Origin: Temnopleurus reevesii
Lineage: Eukaryota; Echinodermata; Echinoidea; Temnopleuroida; Temnopleuridae
Assembly (NCBI GenBank): GCA_036244855.1
Contig: BQKZ01021672.1
Coordinates: 1-14,315, forward strand
Direction of reading: 5' to 3'
DNA: 14,315 nucleotides
Shown: piece by piece, positions 6,006-13,849 of the stretch
Position numbering within the stretch: the first letter of the stretch is position 1
How the letters are laid out: each line of letters opens with the position of its first letter
The notes under the pieces: generated by a model
What the model saw: only the letters and a program-made list of their open reading frames with translations
Database searches by the model: none
What the model was told of the DNA's origin: nothing
Translations under genes and position numbers: made by a program

Positions 6006-8999
6006 TTCATTCATTTATTTACTTATTTATTTATTTATGTATTTATTTATTTATTTATTTATTTATTTATCTATTTATTTATTTATCTATTTATTTATTC
6101 ACTCATTTACTCATTCATTCAATCACTTATCTATTTATCGATATTTCAGCAGGATACCCTCACAACAACATGCTGGTATCACGAGTAGTCCTGCATGATT
6201 AGATATACAAGAACATATACAATAACAAAACTCGGCACAGTGTTGATAAATTTTAATCAGTAAGCCATCCCGTATACTAAAAATATTTTGCAGAGAAATG
6301 CTTCAAAATAATTTTTCATATTTACATATCAAGTACACTTGTTATACGCTTTTGGTGGAAAGTCGTTGGATCACTGGCTAATTATACAGTAAAAATCCTG
6401 AAATATGTTTGAATCTAATGTTAAATTCATGAAATATAATAATGTTCGAAAATTGCAAGTGAAACGCCTTAGAAAGATGATGTCCGAACTCTAAATGAAA
6501 GAGTGTATTCAGTGGATCTTCGGTAGATGTAAAACTAGTGCATTACTGATGTGCTTTAGAAACAGCCAAATAGAACATAAAGCAACCAGCTTATGTATAC
6601 TCAGCAATAGAGAAAGCATTAATTAATAAGTTTTACTAATCATGAAATAGAATTGGTCTCTATGAATACAGGATAACGCTATCTTCAGTAGATATAAACC
6701 TAGTGCATTATGTGTATATTCATTCAAAACCACTGAATAAAGATCATATCATTTGTTGCGATGAGCTTTAAAAAGACAGTGACCTTCAGTTTCTTTGTTC
6801 TCAAGGAAAAATAATCTGGAATTAGCTAATTATCTCCAGTGTACTGTATGGGGAAGAAAGATATGATATCCTGCAATTATAACGTGCTCATCATAATGAT
6901 AATTGAGAGGTCTGCCTGTGGGCGATGTAACGCAACTCATGGGCAGATTAAGAGCTTATCAAGCGGGGGAGGGGTGGAAGCAAATTTCTTCTCATGTCCT
7001 CCACTCCCAAGGGCCGAGAAAAGGGATTTATCACCAACAATAACCAATGGGCTTTTGTTTTCAAAGTAAAAAAAAAAACGTTTTGTTTTCAAGGTGAAGG
7101 GAGACATGACCCTCTATGTCTTGTCACAAAGGAGACATAACCCCCCCCCCCCCCTACCCCCTCTGGATACGTCTGCCCCGTTCCCATAGCCATACCTTTT
7201 CTATAGAGGTCCCCATCGTCATAGTAACTACCGGTGAAGATTCCCGTCGATCTCTCCACAAGGTACCGTACCCACGTATTGCCCGATCCAGGGAAACTGG
7301 CTAATGTTATCAGTGGGAACGTTCTCTCCTTGCCCATCACTATATTCGTGCATCGAGTATCTGTGAGGAATGAAAAGAATTGTTGCCTTATTTAGCACCG
7401 ATGAAACGAATATGAAATGTTAATAATCATTCACAAACGTATTTTCACAATAGGGTTGCATCAATAAAGAGATACCAAAATTGTCATCATCTCTAAATTG
7501 ATTTATTTGTCATATCGCAATACAATTCAATTTCAATATTCAGGAACAGCAAAATGTTTAAGTGGGTTTTGCCATAATGGGTTGCTGTGATTTATTATTT
7601 TTTTCACACTCTCATTATGCTTGCAGGTATTCACTGAAAAAAGTTGGGGCTGCAGTCCTTAGCCCCCATCACGGTCCTATCTCTATTTCCTCTCTTTTAC
7701 ATTTGATATGGGACCTGTGACATAAAGAGATACAATTTTTTTGGGCGCAGTAGAATATATTAATATAGTTTCTGCGCTATATAAGTATTATTATTATTAT
7801 TATTATAGTTCTTTGCAAAATGTATTGTACCTCGTTGGTATACAATTTGCCATAGAATTACGAATGATATTAATTGTAAGTTTAATTGCTTCTTTTATGT
7901 TACAGGCCCCTGGTCTATCACCGTCTTCACACCCTCCAATTTTACCTTCGACACCTGTCTGGTATATTGCATAGTAAGTTTTCCCGCCACAGAAGACGTC
8001 GTTGTTGCCTGCACACGGTTCCTGGCATTCGCTGGGCTTCACCGTGTGACGGAGAGTGTAGTTATGGGTTAGGTAGCCGCAGTGACACTTGGAGCCGCGA
8101 AATAAAGCTGCAAGAGGCATGGACTGTATGCAGAGAAAGTGAGATAATGATGAGAGTGGGATAACTATATACAGAATCTAAGCAGAAAATATGGGGGTAT
8201 CATTTGGCCCACCTCAGAGCGTCCAAATAAAAACATCTGAACGGATATATTTCATGGCCATTCAAGACACAGTATTCGCATTAACAAAAATTGTTTTATA
8301 ATGAATATAACTTAGAGCACTACGCTGCACTGTTCAACAACAAATTAGTTGTAAGCATACGTGATTTTATAGCTTAATTGCAGGATTTATCCCCACATGT
8401 TGTTTTTTACGATTTGCTCACGTGCATGCAAGTGTTGAGCACTTTTGGAAGGCATAAGTGCTATAAAACGAAATGGCAAATTAATATTTGGGTTAAAAAT
8501 TATCATAGAAACATTCAGATAAAATATTTGTGAGTGATTATGTTGAAAATGGCTAAGGCTAAGCCTTGAAATCTCATTATCCTAAAAAAATTGATTGAGT
8601 AAAGCATAAAGTTATCGGATCAAAACTGAAACCAGCCAGGCTATTGTTTTCAACAGTAGAACATGTATCAAATAAGCGGGGAAATAAGTTTGATGAAAAT
8701 TGGCCATGTAATGAGAAACTTGAGACGGGGTTGAATAATCATTTGCTGAATTTGAAACTATGTCTTCATCATCTCTAAACAGTTCTGTGACATTCATTTC
8801 GAAAAAAAAATTGGTACTCATTTTAAGATAAAATACATAAATCAAACAATTTCATTTACCTTTTTCTCACAAAAAGCTAAGCAAAGAGCGACGGTCATTT
8901 TATCACTTTCATCCGAGTATTTAGTGAAGAAGGCATCATCGCTTGGTCGTTCAGCACAACATCTGTAACCATCCCGAAACCCTGTCATTGGACCGTCCT
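3983..8999 (-). CDS. WSCD1/2-like: WSC-domain sulfotransferase (WSCD1/WSCD2-like), five-exon 3' portion
   Basis: Gene-level entry joining 8860-8999, 7904-8123, 7196-7360, 5353-5556 and 3983-4350. All four introns are GT-AG (736, 543, 1639 and 1002 bp) and phases agree at every junction (0, 1, 1, 1). The joined frame is open for 364 complete residues ending in TGA. Residues about 11-95 form a WSC domain with nine cysteines; 141-149 read SFPGSGNTW, the 5'-phosphosulfate loop; 210-224 read IIRNPYKAIISEHNR, the 3'-phosphate segment. Vertebrate WSCD1/2 are type II Golgi membrane proteins of roughly 570 residues, assigned as sialate O-sulfotransferases using PAPS. About 200 N-terminal residues (cytoplasmic tail, anchor, first WSC domain) are therefore not seen here. 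NYT at residue 67 and NQS at 350 are possible N-glycosylation sites, which fits a lumenal domain. Family assignment is firm; which paralog, and the substrate, are inferred. Confidence 0.9.
4351..5352 (-). other. WSCD intron 4
   Basis: 1002 bp, GTGAGA donor and TTGCAG acceptor. No repeat or coding signal is recognised in it except that the whole intron is duplicated at 13116-14036. A plus-strand ORF near 4465 (MVIYPKLETK) has a partner in the other copy but accumulates replacement changes, so it is not taken as coding. Confidence 0.8.
5353..5556 (-). CDS. WSCD1/2-like: WSCD-like exon 4: 3'-PSB segment of sulfotransferase domain
   Basis: This 204 bp exon encodes residues 176-242, phase 1 at both ends. 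It opens FLGERENWRKGNTVAVKTH, carrying the family's G-E-R and V-K-T-H blocks, and continues into ILIIRNPYKAIISEHNR. There Arg212 and Ser220 are the expected 3'-phosphate contacts (R-N-P and downstream S). The acceptor is GTCAATTTCCGCAG and the donor GGGGACAG/GTGAGA. This copy is taken as the functional one because only it has the second half of the exon and the donor. Two partial copies of its first 119 bp lie immediately upstream in transcription. Confidence 0.94.
5629..5756 (-). pseudogene. Partial duplicate of WSCD-like exon 4, middle copy
   Basis: Second partial copy of the start of exon 4, 128 bp. The acceptor (CAATATCCACAG) is intact. The frame is open and carries an in-frame 9 bp insertion adding three residues near GNTV, plus Trp to Cys in ENW and Ile to Val in ILII; other differences are silent. 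After RNP the reading frame runs 15 more codons into former intron sequence and stops. There is no donor from the parent exon. Closer to exon 4 in sequence than the outer copy is. Confidence 0.85.
5829..5947 (-). pseudogene. Partial duplicate of WSCD-like exon 4, outer copy
   Basis: First 119 bp of exon 4 repeated. The acceptor AG (CTGCAG) is kept and the frame is fully open from FLGERENWRKG to IIRNP, then reads LF and a stop. Compared with exon 4, nearly all changes are at silent third positions; the only replacement I see is Ser to Leu in the QEHI(S/L)SF stretch. The second half of the exon and the donor are missing because the repeat junction falls inside the RNP codons. The acceptor has lost its pyrimidine tract, since an A-rich TAAA array (sense strand) lies next to it. 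It is either a dead partial exon or the end of a truncated isoform. Confidence 0.85.
5963..6140. repeat. TTTA tetranucleotide microsatellite
   Basis: About 180 bp of TTTA units with scattered C or G substitutions, decaying toward TTCA/TCAT at the right end. On the transcribed strand it is TAAA repeated, so it carries many AATAAA hexamers inside intron 3 and abuts the acceptor of the outer exon 4 duplicate. Confidence 0.97.
6307..7195 (-). other. 5' part of WSCD intron 3
   Basis: Unique-looking AT-rich intron. Two diverged stretches resemble each other: a block around 6510-6560 (TTCGGTAGATGTAAAACTAGTGCATTA) and another at 6680-6730 (TTCAGTAGATATAAACCTAGTGCATTA). They lie about 170 bp apart, a weak tandem repeat. 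A 14 C run at 7141-7154 lies near the exon 3 donor. No exon seen. Confidence 0.6.
7141..7154. repeat. C14 homopolymer in intron 3 (G14 on the sense strand)
   Basis: Fourteen C followed by TACCCCC. On the transcribed strand this is GGGGGTA then G14, about 42 bp after the exon 3 donor. Confidence 0.95.
7196..7360 (-). CDS. WSCD1/2-like: WSCD-like exon 3: 5'-PSB loop of sulfotransferase domain
   Basis: This 165 bp exon encodes residues 121-174, with split codons for Tyr120 and Gly175. It starts the catalytic domain: a strand (FPLITLA) leads into SFPGSGNTWVRYLVE. That is the P-loop-like 5'-phosphosulfate binding loop of PAPS-dependent sulfotransferases, in the P-G-S-G-x-T-W form typical of WSCD proteins. 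TGSYYDDGDLYRK follows, again family-like. The acceptor is CATTCCTCACAG and the donor AAAAG/GTATGG. About 40 bp past the donor the intron has an uninterrupted run of 14 G on the sense strand. Confidence 0.93.
7745..7806 (+). repeat. SINE-like 3' end with TTA tail
   Basis: TCTGCGCTATATAAGTATTA followed by TTA repeats. The GCGCTATATAA-then-ATT arrangement resembles other short pieces in this window (1010-1060 and 9330-9375). Only the tail is recognisable. Confidence 0.45.
7904..8123 (-). CDS. WSCD1/2-like: WSCD-like exon 2: C-terminal half of WSC domain and linker
   Basis: Encodes residues 47-119. The segment KCHCGY (59-64) is the C-x-C-G core of WSC domains; ECQEPCAG (78-85) and VFCGG (89-93) are the following conserved cysteine blocks. 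I chose the acceptor CTCTGCATACAG/TCCATG because it gives phase 0, matching the donor of the previous exon. It restores the usual spacing between the F-C and C-x-C-G blocks. A second acceptor 16 bp further in (CCTCTTGCAG/CTTTAT) would need phase 1 and does not fit. The donor GCCT/GTAACA is phase 1. Residues about 95-119 (with Cys111) are a Gly-rich linker leading to the sulfotransferase domain. Confidence 0.88.
8124..8859 (-). other. WSCD intron 1 (between visible exons 1 and 2)
   Basis: 736 bp, GTAAAT donor and CATACAG acceptor. AT-rich, no repeat or coding pattern recognised. A 77-codon minus-strand ORF at 8612-8845 shows no family features. Confidence 0.6.
8860..8999 (-). CDS. WSCD1/2-like: WSCD-like exon 1 seen: N-terminal half of WSC domain
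   Basis: This 140 bp exon encodes residues 1-46 of the visible protein. The frame passes GYRCCAERP, then KMTVALCLAFCEKK, which matches the WSC pattern of an aromatic residue and Cys, then M-T-V-x-x-C-x-x-F-C. Cysteines fall at residues 13, 14, 39 and 43. The acceptor is TATTTCCAATGTACAG, reading into AGGACGG, so the first codon needs one base from an exon further upstream. The donor is AAAAAG/GTAAAT, phase 0. The exon must therefore have a 5' partner at a higher coordinate, which I could not find. Confidence 0.82.
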
Positions 9000-9001
9000 C
9001 T

Positions 9002-9299
9002 GTACATTGGAAATATAACAAAATCACTGCTTGTAATCATGTGCAAATCACTTGGAATATGATTCATATCAACATCATTATTCTCTATGGGTTTTTCAAT
9101 AGTCATGATGGTGCGTATCTGTTGCAATAAGTAACAAGGAAAGAAAGAAAAAACAAACGCGTCAATACATCACCCTTTAATCTTACAGTGCACAAAATCT
9201 GCTGTAACTAAGATCATGATGATGATAATAACAACGTCTAAAACATGTTGATTTTTTCATTGTTATTGCTATTGTTCATTGTAATGTATTTAATATTTG
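9002..9299. other. AT-rich DNA upstream of visible WSCD exon 1
   Basis: Part of the intron before exon 8860-8999, since that exon begins at an acceptor. No upstream exon recognised. Confidence 0.5.
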
Positions 9300-9375
9300 A
9301 CGTACAGCGTCATGAGCGTCATTGCTGACGGACCTGTGCGCTTCAAAAAGAAACCACCATTATTATTATTATTAA
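9300..9375 (+). repeat. SINE-like 3' end with ATT tail
   Basis: GACGGACCTGTGCGCTTCAAAAAG runs into about five ATT units. The GTGCGCT-then-ATT arrangement parallels that at 7745-7806. The body of the element is not identified. Confidence 0.4.
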
Positions 9376-9783
9376 AATGAAAACAATGATTGATAATGAT
9401 AACAAGAGAAATGGGAACAAAACAATGTTAGTATACTTTAGAATTTATTATACAAGATTAAGGGTGATGAATTTGACGAAATTAAGAACAAACAAACACA
9501 CAAACAACCAATTTCAAAGAAAAGATTAAGATTCATCTGAATGCGAGTTTAAAAAAACAAACTACGAGGAAGCCATACAATCTAGTAGATTTTATTTTTA
9601 GTAGTAAAACGATGTCATTTGTAATTTGGCACGGCCCAGTTTTCCCTTTTCCCGCGGAGACTCCTAGGAAATGTTTAAATGACCCCTAAACATTCCCCGG
9701 ACAGATACAGGAAACCGGTAATCTATCGGAGATAATTTGAAAGTCAAAAAGACATCGACAGACGAGACAGGGTTTTTAAATTT

Positions 9784-9950
9784 CTGGGGCCAATTGCACG
9801 ATATTGTCTTAGCTGTATCATCTGATTGCTTGGACGTCTTAACTTCTTGTACCAACCTCTTAACGCAAACAAAAACGTTGATGCGTCTGTGTTAAGAGGT
9901 TGTTCCAAGAACATAGCACGAAGACGACCATTTCATGCAATTGGTCTCAG
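9784..9950. mobile_element. MITE-like element, copy 1
   Basis: Terminal inverted repeats CTGGGGCCAATTGCACGA and, on the other strand, CTGAGACCAATTGCATGA. Inner arms ACCTCTTAACGCA and TGTTAAGAGGTTG also pair. Same family and orientation as 11397-11579, but shorter and more diverged. No coding capacity; apparent ORFs across it are by-products of the palindrome. Confidence 0.75.
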
Positions 9951-11396
9951 AATCTCTACATCCAAAATGATCTTCACTGTTGTCCTTATTGACCACCCAC
10001 CATACTCAATATATTAGAGTAATAACGGAGATGAATAAAATAAAAATAGAAAATCATTTGAAATTCACACAAATTTCATTTTTTTATATCTCTTTTAACA
10101 AATTAGCTCGTTCCGGGTTGGATTTGTCTATTCATACCACTGTTTCACTAATAAACATAGTAAAGAAGAAACCGTTATACAGAATCAATGATACTGTTTT
10201 CTCGATTGTCAGCATTACTTAGTATAATATAATCGTATAATAAAATCATCTGTAGCACATATCTCTTTCTTTTAATTCTGTAAAAAAATATATCTTCTAT
10301 CATTCTTTCTTTCTCTCTCTGTCTCCTTCTCTCTCTCTCTCCTTTCCTCTCTCTCCCCTTCTCTGCCCCTCCACTCTCTCTATCTCTCTCTCTCCCTCTC
10401 TCCTTCCCTCTCTCTCCCCTTCTCTGCCCCTCCACTCTCTCTATATATATATATATCTCTCTCTCTCTCCCTTTCACACTCTCTTCAACAACCAATGCCA
10501 GTTATCCAGTAAGGAATGTCATTGTCACATCTGTCATTCATGAGGGTTCATCAACTCGATTACGAGGTGATCATTATCTCAGCAATCCTCCACGACCGCC
10601 ATCATGGTCGTTGTCATTCACCAAATCGTAGAAGATAATCATCTCATATAGAACCGTCATCTGTCATAATGCCACCTCGTCGCAAACTATAAACAGGCAG
10701 AGAGCTTAGAGGCGCGCATCCTACTTAGCACGAAGATCGTCAAACAAAATGTCATCTTAAGTCAATAACCCATATCGTCACTACCCCTCAACATCTAGAT
10801 GTAATTAAAGTTGTCTGATGCTAGCACGCAAGTCGATTTGAAGAAGCTACTATTATTACAAATGGTTTGGTTATAATTTATTCATCTCGGCTAACAAAAC
10901 AATGACAATCTGTCATGTCTGTCGATGAGTTTTGTTTAAGTCATGAACAAGATGTTGAGTTTGTGTCACATAAGATAAGTTCTAACATAATCGGGATAAA
11001 ATAATTATCCAACACTGGCTGCCTATCAGTGTCCACACAAATTTTTAATATATATTCCAACAATATTGATATTTTCTTGTTTAGAATTGCTTCATTTGGC
11101 GGGAAATTAAGTATACATAACAGTTATATTGAAAGCAAATCGTTTAATACTGCCAGTATACAATAGAGACGTGATGCATTAATTGGCTCTTTATTCTTTG
11201 TTTTCACTTATTTTTGCCAGGCAAGTAGGTTTTATCTGGAAGACACTTGGCAACAAGAATACATATACGTTGGCTGTATTTGTAGGGTACATGTGTGACT
11301 CAGCCTTAAAGCATAACAATATTTAAAAAAAATAGTAGCAGCTATAATTAAAGGCGAAATCAGGACCTCATAGTCTGCAGTTCAAGGTGTATGCAT
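9951..11396. other. Non-coding DNA between the two MITE-like copies
   Basis: Holds the CT-rich tract (10306-10470) and otherwise AT-rich sequence. At 10500-10700 the composition is more even, with repeated GTCAT motifs and the small hairpin CGACCGCCATCATGGTCG, but no sustained frame on either strand. Confidence 0.5.
10306..10470. repeat. CT-rich polypyrimidine tract with internal 61 bp repeat
   Basis: Polypyrimidine on the plus strand, interrupted only by a TA run near 10441-10455. The block CCTCTCTCTCCCCTTCTCTG occurs at 10346 and again at 10407, a 61 bp tandem step. The long Arg/Glu-rich minus-strand ORF across it is a by-product. Confidence 0.92.
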
Positions 11397-11579
11397 CTGG
11401 GGCCAATTGCACGAAATGGTCTTAGCTATCCTCTCTTGTTGAGAAGACTTAACTTCCTATGTCGCCCTCTTAACGCAGACACAACCATTGATACGTCTAT
11501 GTTCAGAGGATGTCACAATAAGTCAAGACGTCTTAGCAAGAAAATGATAGCTAAGACCATTTCGTGCAATTGAACCCTG
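11397..11579. mobile_element. MITE-like element, copy 2
   Basis: 183 bp. Left end CTGGGGCCAATTGCACGAAA and right end (reverse complement) CAGGGTTCAATTGCACGAAA continue inward as ATGGTCTTAGCTAT on both arms. Shares TTAACTTC and CCTCTTAACGCA blocks with copy 1. The better-preserved palindrome indicates a younger insertion. Target-site duplication unclear. Confidence 0.82.
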
Positions 11580-11818
11580 ACAATGCCTGATGGCTATCTT
11601 GAATGGTAATCATTCATGGCATTCATTTGTACGTTTAAATTAGCACTACAAGAGGGGAATATGCGTTTTATTAGAATCGACTAGCACAGATGGGTAGACC
11701 CTTTCACATACAATCTTTCTTTGGAAGAAGATTCAATGGGCAGAAGGATCGTGGGACCCTAATTGTTGGCACAAAAGGGCCGCGAACATTTCCGCAAACA
11801 TATTTTAGTAAATACTAT

Positions 11819-11974
11819 TTAACCCATTGACTACTGAATTCTGTAATAACCATAAACTTTGTGTAGAGTCTACCCGGTTCCAGTAGTCAAAGAGTTATCC
11901 CATTAAGTACTGGATTCTGTAATACCCATAAACTTTGTGTAGGGACTACCCAGTTCCAGTAGTTAAAGGGTTAA
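11819..11974. repeat. Palindromic element in tandem dimer
   Basis: Two head-to-tail units of about 78 bp (11819-11897 and 11894-11974) sharing ACCATAAACTTTGTGTAG-like cores. Each unit is itself palindromic: TTAACCCATTGACTACTG at the left pairs with CAGTAGTCAAAGAGTTA at the right. The units share the GTTA edge. No coding potential. Confidence 0.85.
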
Positions 11975-11987
11975 CATAGATTCTTCT

Positions 11988-12010
11988 TTTTTTTTGGGGG
12001 GGGGGAGGGG
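11988..12010 (+). repeat. T-run / G-run low-complexity tract
   Basis: A T-run is followed by ten G, A, and four G. It lies 14 bp beyond the palindromic dimer. Confidence 0.9.
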
Positions 12011-12380
12011 TGCTTAGGCAGTGTTAATATAATCTACTGACAGTACTTATTTGCCCCTGCTTTTGTATATCTCTATTCTCTAAACCCGCATTTTCTACCC
12101 CTCCTTTTTCTAATGAAGTAATGTGTACATCCAGTTACATAATAAGTTGAAATCCATCAAATCACACTGTTCCCAAGGAGAATAATTTGGACCATTAATT
12201 TGGCCATTACAGCTCATTTACTTTTCAATTCAATTTTAGATTCACGATCAGAAATAGTCGTCCTTTATTGGTTTACTCTCTCCAAATGGTACCTGAATTT
12301 TAAGGAAGATTTTTGTTTTTGTCTTCTGGACCGATCGCGTAATTTTCAGCTACATTTCGTTTCAAATAAACCCTAGACGC

Positions 12381-12457
12381 GGAGGAGCATTGGTGTAGTG
12401 GTTCTGACTCTCGCCTTTCAACCAGAAGGTCGTAGATGCGAATTTCACCCATGGCGC
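12381..12457 (+). mobile_element. tRNA-derived SINE head
   Basis: Reads like a decayed tRNA-Glu. The A-box-like TGGTGTAGTGGTTC is followed by CTCTCGCCTTTCAACCAGA, whose loop holds TTC, and then the B-box-like GGTCGTAGATGCGAATTTC. Runs directly into ATT, GTA and ATT microsatellite sequence (to about 12575), as SINE tails do. Mismatches in B box and acceptor stem argue against a working tRNA gene. Confidence 0.65.
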
Positions 12458-12483
12458 TATTATTATTATTATCAGTAGTAGTG

Positions 12484-12528
<45 letters not shown>

Positions 12529-12540
12529 TCATTATTACTA

Positions 12541-12574
<34 letters not shown>

Positions 12575-12575
12575 C
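12458..12575. repeat. Compound ATT / GTA / ATT microsatellite
   Basis: Short ATT run, about 55 bp of GTA units, then about 45 bp of ATT units, forming the tail behind the tRNA-like SINE head. Confidence 0.95.
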
Positions 12576-13065
12576 ATTACTATAGTAATATGATCACCCT
12601 GTGATATGTTACAGTGTACATTATATGGTGATTTCATCCATGAGCTCATATGTAATCGCTCTCAACCTGACAATGAGCATGAAGAGGGCTATCTGTGAAA
12701 GCGATCAGGGAATGTATGCATACAGAGACGGAAGCCAATCACTTCTCTGGGACTCTCTTCAATATGGGAATATCACCTGGCAAGCTATAGTCCAGTTGAG
12801 GACTATGTGCACTGATAGCACCCATCCCTGCATATTCCCTTACACTGAACGCACAGGGGCTGCGTAGCACTCAACCACATAGTCCTTACATAACCCTCTG
12901 ATCTATTTTCCTCTCTGTGGAAGCGCGATCACAAGTATATTGCAATAATGATATGAAATGACTTAAGCCCCAAAGACATTTTTGCACTTTTCAATCAAAA
13001 TCGACTCAATTCGATAAAAAAAATCTCATTATCAAAATGGCCAAAGTTCGTATCAGAGTTCTGGT
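12576..13065. other. Unassigned sequence before the N
   Basis: 12601-12867 contains an 88-codon plus-strand frame of moderate GC with no domain I recognise. Beyond it the sequence is AT-rich. Nothing here resembles the WSCD exon that begins right after the N. Confidence 0.5.
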
Positions 13066-13066
13066 N
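13066..13066. other. Ambiguous base N at a sequence discontinuity
   Basis: The only N in the window. It sits exactly where a perfect match to exon 5 begins, with unrelated sequence on the other side. That position suggests a contig join or unresolved haplotype rather than a simple base-call error. Confidence 0.75.
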
Positions 13067-13115
13067 GCCGTGTTGGCCCACGTCCGGGATTTGCCTGCCA
13101 CGAAGTCGATCCATT
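13067..13115 (-). pseudogene. Fragment of a second WSCD-like exon 5, cut by an N
   Basis: Forty-nine bases identical to the start of exon 5 (4302-4350), encoding WIDFVAGKSRTWANTA, with the same acceptor context (TTGCAG). The copy ends at the single N at 13066, and the sequence left of the N is unrelated to exon 5. It belongs to a paralogous or allelic copy whose terminal exon is not continued here, so it may be an intact exon elsewhere rather than a true pseudogene. Confidence 0.85.
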
Positions 13116-13808
13116 CTGCAAGAGTAAGGAAAACCATATTAACATGAGAACAATGGATGCTATACAAGAATGCTGAGGACAGTGTTGAACATCAACTGGA
13201 AGCAACATATCCCAAATAAGAGCCTACAATATGGTAATCTACCCAAAGTTAGAGACAAAGGTGCAAGAAGACAGATGCAGCTCGCTAGACACTGCTGCCG
13301 ACATACCGAGCTGGCTCCCAGTGGCTTCATTCTATGGGAGCTATGTTGACACTTTAGAAGCAGAAGCTGGAGCAGTTGGCACAGACGAATTGAAAAATAC
13401 TAGGTCTCGACAGCTTAGCCGATCTGGTAGGTAGGTAAGTATGAATACAAAACTTTGAGCTGCTGATCACAGGTCACGTACAAACCACACGTCAAGTGGG
13501 TGACTAAATGAAGAAAGTATGCTCGAATAATCTATTAAGCAAAGTTAGCCCCCCCCCCTTTATGTATGAAGATAAGCAGTAAATCTGATGCCCTGTTTGC
13601 TTGACTTTTTTCAATTCTTACATCCCTTTCAATATCAAATTACGATATTTGTACATCTTGGTGAAAAGGTTACTATGTTGGTTTATAGACTCAATCTATA
13701 TCATATGATTTATATTTCCAAAAACAGAATGTTTCAGAAACAAACACTTAGAACTTAAGGGGGAAAATGGCTTATTGTGGAAGCTGTCTTAAGATATTAT
13801 TGGGTAGA

Positions 13809-13849
<41 letters not shown>

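Larger units (their letters stand above)
5438..6306. repeat. Three-unit tandem duplication of half exon 4 plus intron 3 sequence
   Basis: Units begin near 5438, 5629 and 5829 (offsets 191 and 200 bp). Each holds the first ~119 bp of exon 4 followed by about 70 bp of intron containing the block ATATTTTGCGGA(G/A)AAATGG. The third unit's intron part is displaced to about 6247-6306 (TTTTAATCAGTAAGCCATCC and on) because a TTTA microsatellite lies inside it. The junctions fuse intron sequence ending in ATTAAAAA with GGGGTTTCTGATG inside the exon. Confidence 0.9.

Noticed and set aside
5839..6198. Plus-strand ORFs rich in YLFI repeats
   Set aside because: Produced by the TTTA microsatellite and by the reverse strand of the exon 4 duplicate.
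8092..8107. Alternative acceptor CCTCTTGCAG for exon 2
   Set aside because: It would require phase 1 from the preceding exon, whose donor is phase 0, and would shorten the WSC spacing.
10175..10495. Long Arg/Glu-rich minus-strand ORF
   Set aside because: It is the translation of a CT-rich low-complexity tract.
11391..11573. Plus-strand ORF starting near 11391
   Set aside because: Lies entirely within the MITE-like palindrome.
12381..12457. Functional tRNA-Glu gene
   Set aside because: B box and stems are mismatched and the sequence runs straight into a microsatellite tail, which fits a SINE head instead.
12362..12649. Minus-strand ORF with poly-Ile and poly-Leu
   Set aside because: Translation of ATT and GTA microsatellites.
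12601..12867. 88-codon plus-strand ORF of moderate GC
   Set aside because: Composition is slightly gene-like, but I see no domain, no splice context and no homologous repeat; not supported as a gene.
13231..13434. ORF starting MVIYPKLETK, with a partner near 4465 in the other intron copy
   Set aside because: The paired frames differ mostly by replacement changes, and the 4465 frame ends early, so the similarity comes from the duplicated intron rather than from a conserved protein.
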